Assembly: GCA_963817075.1 (NCBI GenBank)
Contig: CAWFMT010000003.1
Coordinates: forward strand, 1,178,001-1,242,000
Direction: 5' to 3'
Length of the DNA: 64,000 nt
DNA from: DASPKM01 sp963817075
Lineage (GTDB): Bacteria > Bacteroidota > Bacteroidia > Chitinophagales > Chitinophagaceae
Of this stretch, positions 60,383 through 64,000 are shown piece by piece. How positions within the stretch are numbered: position 1 is the stretch's first letter; the number at the start of each line of letters is the position of its first letter. The notes under the pieces are model-generated. The model was not told where the DNA came from and searched no databases. It saw only the letters and a list, made by a program, of their open reading frames with translations. Both the position numbers and the translations under genes were made by a program.

Positions 60383-61378
60383 CTATTCATTTATAAACTC
60401 CAGCAATGCCTTCAGGAATTTATCAAAGGATTCAATATGTGGAAGATGCCCAGTCTTTTCAATGAGCTCAAGTTTGCTGCCCGGAATTCTGGCAACCGCT
60501 TCTTTTGCGAGGACAAGATAATTTCCCATCTCTTTTCGCAACGCTTCAGGAACCAGATTCTTTCCTAAGGCAGTTCGGTCAAGTTCCCCAATTATTAAAA
60601 GTGTTGGAGCTGTAATCCTATCAAATTCATAAAGCACTGGTTGAGTAAATATCATATCATAAACCAGGGCTGAATTCCACGCAATAAGAGGGTAATCAGC
60701 ATTCATTGTCCAACGGGCTGGCACAACTATCCATTTCTCGTATTCTGGTTTCCAGTTGCCATGGTAATAATTATCTACCTGGTATTTTTTTATAGAATTA
60801 TAGTCCTGCTTCATTTCACTTCTGAACCAATCGTCCACCACCTGGTAAGGAACTTTAAGTTTCCAGTCTTCTAATCCAATTGGGTTTTCCAAAACCAACT
60901 TTTCAACCAGATCAGGATACATGAGAGTAAGACGAGTAGCAAGCATTCCACCCATTGAATGACCAACTACAATTGTCCTGGAAATATTTAGAGTATCCAA
61001 CAAGCTCTTTGTAAGCAAGGCAAGTGTTTGAAATGTATATTGGAATGCTTTTGGTTTGGTAGATTTCCCAAATCCAACCTGGTCAGGAATTATGACCCTC
61101 CATCCTTGCTTACTTAATTCTTTGGCCGTCGATTCCCAATAAGCACCATTAAAATTTTTTCCATGAAGAAGCAGAATATTTTTACCATTAGGTTTTGATG
61201 GCTTGACGTCCATATATCCCATTTTCAATTTCTGGTTTTGAAGATGGGCAAATATGTATCGAACCGGAAAGGGATATTGGATATTCTCCAAATTAATCGA
61301 TGCAGGCTCCACTCCTTTCTGCGCAATAGTATATTGACTGAAAAACACTAAGCTTGCAATTATCAGGAGTCGCGTCAT
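60383..61378 (-). CDS. Alpha/beta hydrolase, exported
   Basis: This 331-residue exported alpha/beta hydrolase has signal peptide MTRLLIIASLVFFSQYTIAQ. The nucleophile elbow is GHSMGG with S141; the acid is D267 (IIGELDRTA) and the base H311 (EKTGHLPHIE). The oxyanion-region strand ILLLHGKNFNGAYW is present. It is a periplasmic esterase/lipase-like enzyme of unknown substrate. The repeats on both sides are independent of it. Confidence 0.9.
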   Translation of the reverse strand: MTRLLIIASLVFFSQYTIAQKGVEPASINLENIQYPFPVRYIFAHLQNQKLKMGYMDVKPSKPNGKNILLLHGKNFNGAYWESTAKELSKQGWRVIIPDQVGFGKSTKPKAFQYTFQTLALLTKSLLDTLNISRTIVVGHSMGGMLATRLTLMYPDLVEKLVLENPIGLEDWKLKVPYQVVDDWFRSEMKQDYNSIKKYQVDNYYHGNWKPEYEKWIVVPARWTMNADYPLIAWNSALVYDMIFTQPVLYEFDRITAPTLLIIGELDRTALGKNLVPEALRKEMGNYLVLAKEAVARIPGSKLELIEKTGHLPHIESFDKFLKALLEFINE

Positions 61379-61449
61379 TGCTATTTATTTGGAATATTTA
61401 AACAAAAACAATGCCTTGGGAGTTTCGGGTTTCGAGTCTCGAGTAGGAG

Positions 61450-61530
61450 TTTAACCGCAAAGGCGCAAAGACGCAAGGTTGCGCAAAGAAACCTGTCGTT
61501 ACTTCGCGGCCTGGCGACTTGGCGGTTAAG
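61450..61530. repeat. Family A palindromic repeat, complete
   Basis: TTTAACCGCAAAGGCGCAAAG opens and GGCGACTTGGCGGTTAAG closes it. It lies between two divergent gene starts. Its right arm supplies the TTG of a promoter-like pair for the GH5 gene. Confidence 0.85.
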
Positions 61531-61548
61531 TTTAAACTCATATTTTTG
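61519..61548 (+). promoter_or_regulatory. Probable promoter of the GH5 gene, -33 inside a repeat
   Basis: TTG at 61519-61521 lies in the right arm of a family A repeat. After 19 bases TATTTTTG occurs at 61541-61548. Together they match the Bacteroidota consensus. The start codon at 61572 is 23 bases beyond. Confidence 0.6.
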
Positions 61549-61571
61549 AAACAACCATATCAAAATTTTAA

Positions 61572-62795
61572 ATGAAAAGAATTATCATTCTCTCGATTGC
61601 TCTAATTACAGCTGTTACATCATCAGGACAGAATAAAAAATTCATTGGTGTAAAAGGAAAAGATGTGATAGGTCCCGATGGTAAGCCCTTCGTGATGAAG
61701 GGAACAAATCTGGGAAACTGGCTTGTACCGGAGGGTTATATGTTCAAATTCGGAATTGTAAATTCTCCACGCTTAATTAATCAGGCATTGTCAGAACTCA
61801 TTGGTCCGGACAAAGCCAAAAGCTTTTGGCAACAATTCCTGGAGAACTATATCACGTATGAGGATATCCGCTATCTGAAATCGATCGGTATGAATTCCCT
61901 GCGCTTGCCATTCAATTATAGAATGTTCACTGATGAGGATTATATGGGTGGAAGTGGTGAAGCAAGAGGATTTCAACTCTTTGATAAGGTGATCGGCTGG
62001 TGTAAAAAAGAGAATTTATACCTGATGCTCGATATGCATTGCGCTCCGGGTGGACAAACAGGGGATAATATAGATGATGGTTACGGCTATCCCTTTCTGT
62101 TTGAAGACGAAGAAAGCCAGCAGTTGACGATCTCCATCTGGAAAAAAATTGCAGCCAGATATAAAAATGAAGAAACTATACTTGGGTACGACCTCCTGAA
62201 TGAACCCATTGCACACTATTTTGATACCGCACATTTTAATCACCGACTCGAACCCTTTTATAAGAAAATTGTTGCTGCCATCCGCCAGGTGGATCCTAAT
62301 CATATTATACTCCTAGGTGGCGCTCAATGGAACTCGAATTTCAAGCCTTTTGGAGCTCCATTCGATAATAAACTTATATATACTTTTCATAAATACTGGA
62401 CAGCTACCACCCGTGATGTAATCCAACCATACCTCGACTTCCGTGATAAATACAATGTTCCGATCTACTGCGGCGAAACAGGAGAAAACAAAGATGAATG
62501 GGTGCAAAACTTTAGAACTCTCCTGGATGAGGAAAAGATAGGATGGCACTTCTGGCCATATAAAAAATTGGAAAGCAATGCAGGGATTGTTCAATTCAAA
62601 TACCCTGAAAATTATCAACAGGTAATAAAATATACCGAAACGCCTAAGAAGAATTTCGAAGAAATCAGAAAGGCAAAGCCTGCAAATATGAACGAGGTGA
62701 AAGCCGCAATCGAAGGAATACTGATCAATTGCCAATTCAAGAACTGCGTTCCTAATAAAGGGTATATAAAGGCATTGGGATTTTCAATAGACTAA
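61572..62795 (+). CDS. Glycoside hydrolase family 5 protein, secreted
   Basis: This 407-residue exported glycosidase has signal peptide MKRIIILSIALITAVTSSGQ. The TIM-barrel carries the family sequence GTNLGNWLVPEG, IGMNSLRLPFNYR and LMLDMHCAPGG. The acid/base is E211 in LLNEPIA and the nucleophile E302 in YCGETGEN. H273 in YTFHKYW lies near the active site. GH5 enzymes act on beta-glucans, mannans and related glycans; the exact substrate is unknown. It is periplasmic or outer-surface. It starts just after a family A repeat that may carry part of its promoter. Confidence 0.9.
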   Translation: MKRIIILSIALITAVTSSGQNKKFIGVKGKDVIGPDGKPFVMKGTNLGNWLVPEGYMFKFGIVNSPRLINQALSELIGPDKAKSFWQQFLENYITYEDIRYLKSIGMNSLRLPFNYRMFTDEDYMGGSGEARGFQLFDKVIGWCKKENLYLMLDMHCAPGGQTGDNIDDGYGYPFLFEDEESQQLTISIWKKIAARYKNEETILGYDLLNEPIAHYFDTAHFNHRLEPFYKKIVAAIRQVDPNHIILLGGAQWNSNFKPFGAPFDNKLIYTFHKYWTATTRDVIQPYLDFRDKYNVPIYCGETGENKDEWVQNFRTLLDEEKIGWHFWPYKKLESNAGIVQFKYPENYQQVIKYTETPKKNFEEIRKAKPANMNEVKAAIEGILINCQFKNCVPNKGYIKALGFSID

Positions 62796-62816
62796 GTGTT
62801 GACTGGGTGGCAAAGA

Positions 62817-62897
62817 TTTAACCGCAAAGACGCCACGACGCAAAGTTTCGCAAGGACAATTAGCGTAACTTGGCGCCTTCGTTTCCTTGCGGTTAAA
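62817..62897. repeat. Family A palindromic repeat, complete
   Basis: TTTAACCGCAAAGACGCCACG opens and CGTTTCCTTGCGGTTAAATT closes it. It begins 21 bases after the GH5 stop and precedes the lipoprotein gene. Confidence 0.85.
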
Positions 62898-62988
62898 TTT
62901 CAAAACATTAAGCGACGGCTTCGAAATCACAGACCAATCCCTCCTACTAAGACTTCCCTGCCCATCCAATCAAACTAAATCAACAAAT

Positions 62989-63543
62989 ATGAGAAAGCAC
63001 ATTTTCTTATTATTGGCGGTAGGCTTTATTATGGCCTGTAACAACCAGAAAGCAGAAGACGGTACAACTGCAGAAGCAAATAAGGCTGCAGACTCAACCA
63101 CAACTCCCCCCTCTGAATTCGCCGATCCAAAACTTATTGAGGATGGAAGAAAGAATTTACAATTATTTGCAAACGGCGATATTGACGGCTGGTCAGAAAT
63201 ATTTGCTGACAATGCGGTCTACCAATGGTCTTCCGGAGATAGTATTGCTGGTAAACAAGCGATTGTTAATTATTGGAAAGACAGGAGAAAGAATGTAATT
63301 GATTCCCTTGTTTTGACTAACGACATTCATCTTCCGCTTAAGGTTAATGTTCCTCAACGAGGTCCGGATCAAAAAGGCATTTGGATTCTTTCCTGGTACC
63401 AGGTAGATGTGAAATATAGAAACGGGAAAAAATTATTATTCTGGACACATGTTGACCAGCATTTCAATGAGGCCGGAAAAGTGGATCGTTTAATCCAATA
63501 CCTGGATCGTGCGCCAATCAATGCTGCGCTTTCGGGGAAATGA
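62989..63543 (+). CDS. SnoaL-like domain lipoprotein
   Basis: This 184-residue lipoprotein has signal sequence MRKHIFLLLAVGFIMAC with lipobox cysteine C17 followed by NNQK. After a Thr/Ala/Glu linker, an NTF2/SnoaL-like fold is seen (about 55-180): GRKNLQLFANGDIDGWSEIFAD, GKQAIVNYWKDRR and LLFWTHVDQHFNEAGKVDRLIQYLDR. Members bind small ligands or lack catalysis. The upstream extension of the frame passes through a family A repeat and is rejected. Unknown function. Confidence 0.85.
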   Translation: MRKHIFLLLAVGFIMACNNQKAEDGTTAEANKAADSTTTPPSEFADPKLIEDGRKNLQLFANGDIDGWSEIFADNAVYQWSSGDSIAGKQAIVNYWKDRRKNVIDSLVLTNDIHLPLKVNVPQRGPDQKGIWILSWYQVDVKYRNGKKLLFWTHVDQHFNEAGKVDRLIQYLDRAPINAALSGK

Positions 63544-63575
63544 GATCCGGGGGTCGAAAGTTGGAGTAGATAAGG

Positions 63576-63655
63576 TTTAACCGCAAAGGCGCCAGGAAAC
63601 GAAGATGCGCAAAGAATCTTTGCCAAACCTCGCGCCCGGCGTCTTGGCGGTTAAA
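63576..63655. repeat. Family A palindromic repeat, complete
   Basis: TTTAACCGCAAAGGCGCCAGG opens and CGTCTTGGCGGTTAAATA closes it. It lies between the stops of two convergent genes (63543 and 63716). Confidence 0.85.
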
Positions 63656-63667
63656 TAAGTAAAAAGA

Positions 63668-63697
63668 AAATGCCGCCTCACGACAGCATTTCCTTTT
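63668..63697 (-). terminator. Possible terminator of the acidic protein gene
   Basis: On the reverse strand AAATGC pairs with GCATTT around TGTCGTGAGGCG, followed by TCTTTTT. It lies about 20 bases past the stop at 63716. Confidence 0.5.
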
Positions 63698-63715
63698 CTT
63701 ACCAAAGATTCATTT

Positions 63716-63970
63716 TTAAACGGTGATATCCCGTTCGTCATCTGATGAACTTCTGTTGGTGTCTGGTTCATCATCCAGATCCAGATCATCGAGGTCTTCT
63801 TCAACCAGTTCATCCTCTTCTTCAAGATCAGTATCCTCATCGATTTCTTCAGTATCATCACTTACTCTCTGTTCTTTTGCACCATAAGTGCTTTGTTCAT
63901 TCTCACGAAGATTTTCATCTCTTGATTGATCACGGTCTGCCGAGCTGTTTTTATTCTTTCTTTCTTCCAT
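63716..63970 (-). CDS. Small, highly acidic hypothetical protein
   Basis: This 84-residue protein is dominated by Asp and Glu in its second half (TEEIDEDTDLEEEDELVEED, followed by LDDLDLDDEP), with a polar, Asn/Ser/Arg-rich start (MEERKNKNSSADRDQSRDEN). It is probably disordered and soluble. Acidic proteins of this kind are common but uncharacterised in Bacteroidota. A downstream hairpin supports it. It ends at the edge of the window, where its promoter is only partly visible. Confidence 0.65.
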   Translation of the reverse strand: MEERKNKNSSADRDQSRDENLRENEQSTYGAKEQRVSDDTEEIDEDTDLEEEDELVEEDLDDLDLDDEPDTNRSSSDDERDITV

Positions 63971-64000
63971 AAAATCGATTTTGATTTATAATCACTTACA

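Noticed and set aside
62784..62969. Short frames such as those at 29006, 49483, 55015, 59335, 61381 and 62784, and extensions of neighbouring frames
   Set aside because: They run through family A repeats and share repeat-derived words ending in FAVK; not separate genes.
1..64000. CRISPR array, tRNA, rRNA, prophage or insertion sequence
   Set aside because: No direct-repeat array with spacers, tRNA cloverleaf, rRNA segment, phage structural gene or transposase was seen on reading.

Overview
The window comes from a member of the Bacteroidota, most likely the Chitinophagales/Sphingobacteriales side (inference). Two secreted proteins end in a gliding-motility C-terminal (CHU_C, type B) domain and a third ends in a type A sorting domain, so a type IX secretion system is expected elsewhere in the genome. 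Other lineage markers are a propeller-type LytS kinase with its LytTR regulator, two ECF sigma factors each followed by a probable anti-sigma gene, DUF2911, DUF3667 and DUF2452 proteins, and promoters of the Bacteroidota type (TTG, 17-23 nt, TAnnTTTG). No rRNA, tRNA, CRISPR array, phage module or transposase was recognised. It reads as a chromosomal housekeeping and accessory segment.

Layout. 0.3-10.5 kb: a gamma-glutamyltransferase-like enzyme, two large secreted CHU_C proteins, and small YCII, YdeI-like and DUF2452 proteins. 10.6-18 kb: phoH, a lipoprotein, crcB, ppa and a half-size TSUP transporter in a forward run, then a LytTR regulator and its 1171-residue sensor kinase in reverse. 18-26.4 kb: small lipoproteins, an SH3/NlpC hydrolase, an ECF sigma/anti-sigma pair, a LamG-phosphoesterase, guaD and an unknown lipoprotein. 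26.5-35.2 kb: an RRM RNA-binding protein, an outer-membrane barrel, a DsbA-like protein, clpB, a serine hydrolase, a degenerate two-helix channel and queG. 35.4-43 kb: a barrel and a LVIVD lipoprotein, a sigma/anti-sigma-barrel pair, bioA, a DeoR regulator, DUF2911 and an ABC-2 permease. 44-52 kb: DinB, sppA, folK, a deoxynucleoside kinase, an MFS transporter, a YkgJ protein, a sterol desaturase-like enzyme and DUF3667. 52-64 kb: gcvP with four frameshifts, paralogous secreted proteins, unknown proteins, EcsC, an alpha/beta hydrolase, a GH5 glycosidase, a SnoaL-like lipoprotein and an acidic protein.

The strongest non-genic signal is a family of roughly 65-80 bp imperfect palindromes (called family A here, ends TTAACCGC...GCGGTTAA). 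It occurs at about 20 intergenic sites, mostly within about 35 bp of a stop codon. Two sites carry a second palindromic family (B) joined to a family A half and followed by AT-rich low-complexity DNA in the same order. The other standout is gcvP: four single-base deletions in its second half break a frame that is otherwise full length and well conserved, so it is either a very young pseudogene or an assembly-error hotspot. Two small genes shorter than 60 codons, each followed by a terminator-like hairpin, and one candidate non-coding RNA were also found.
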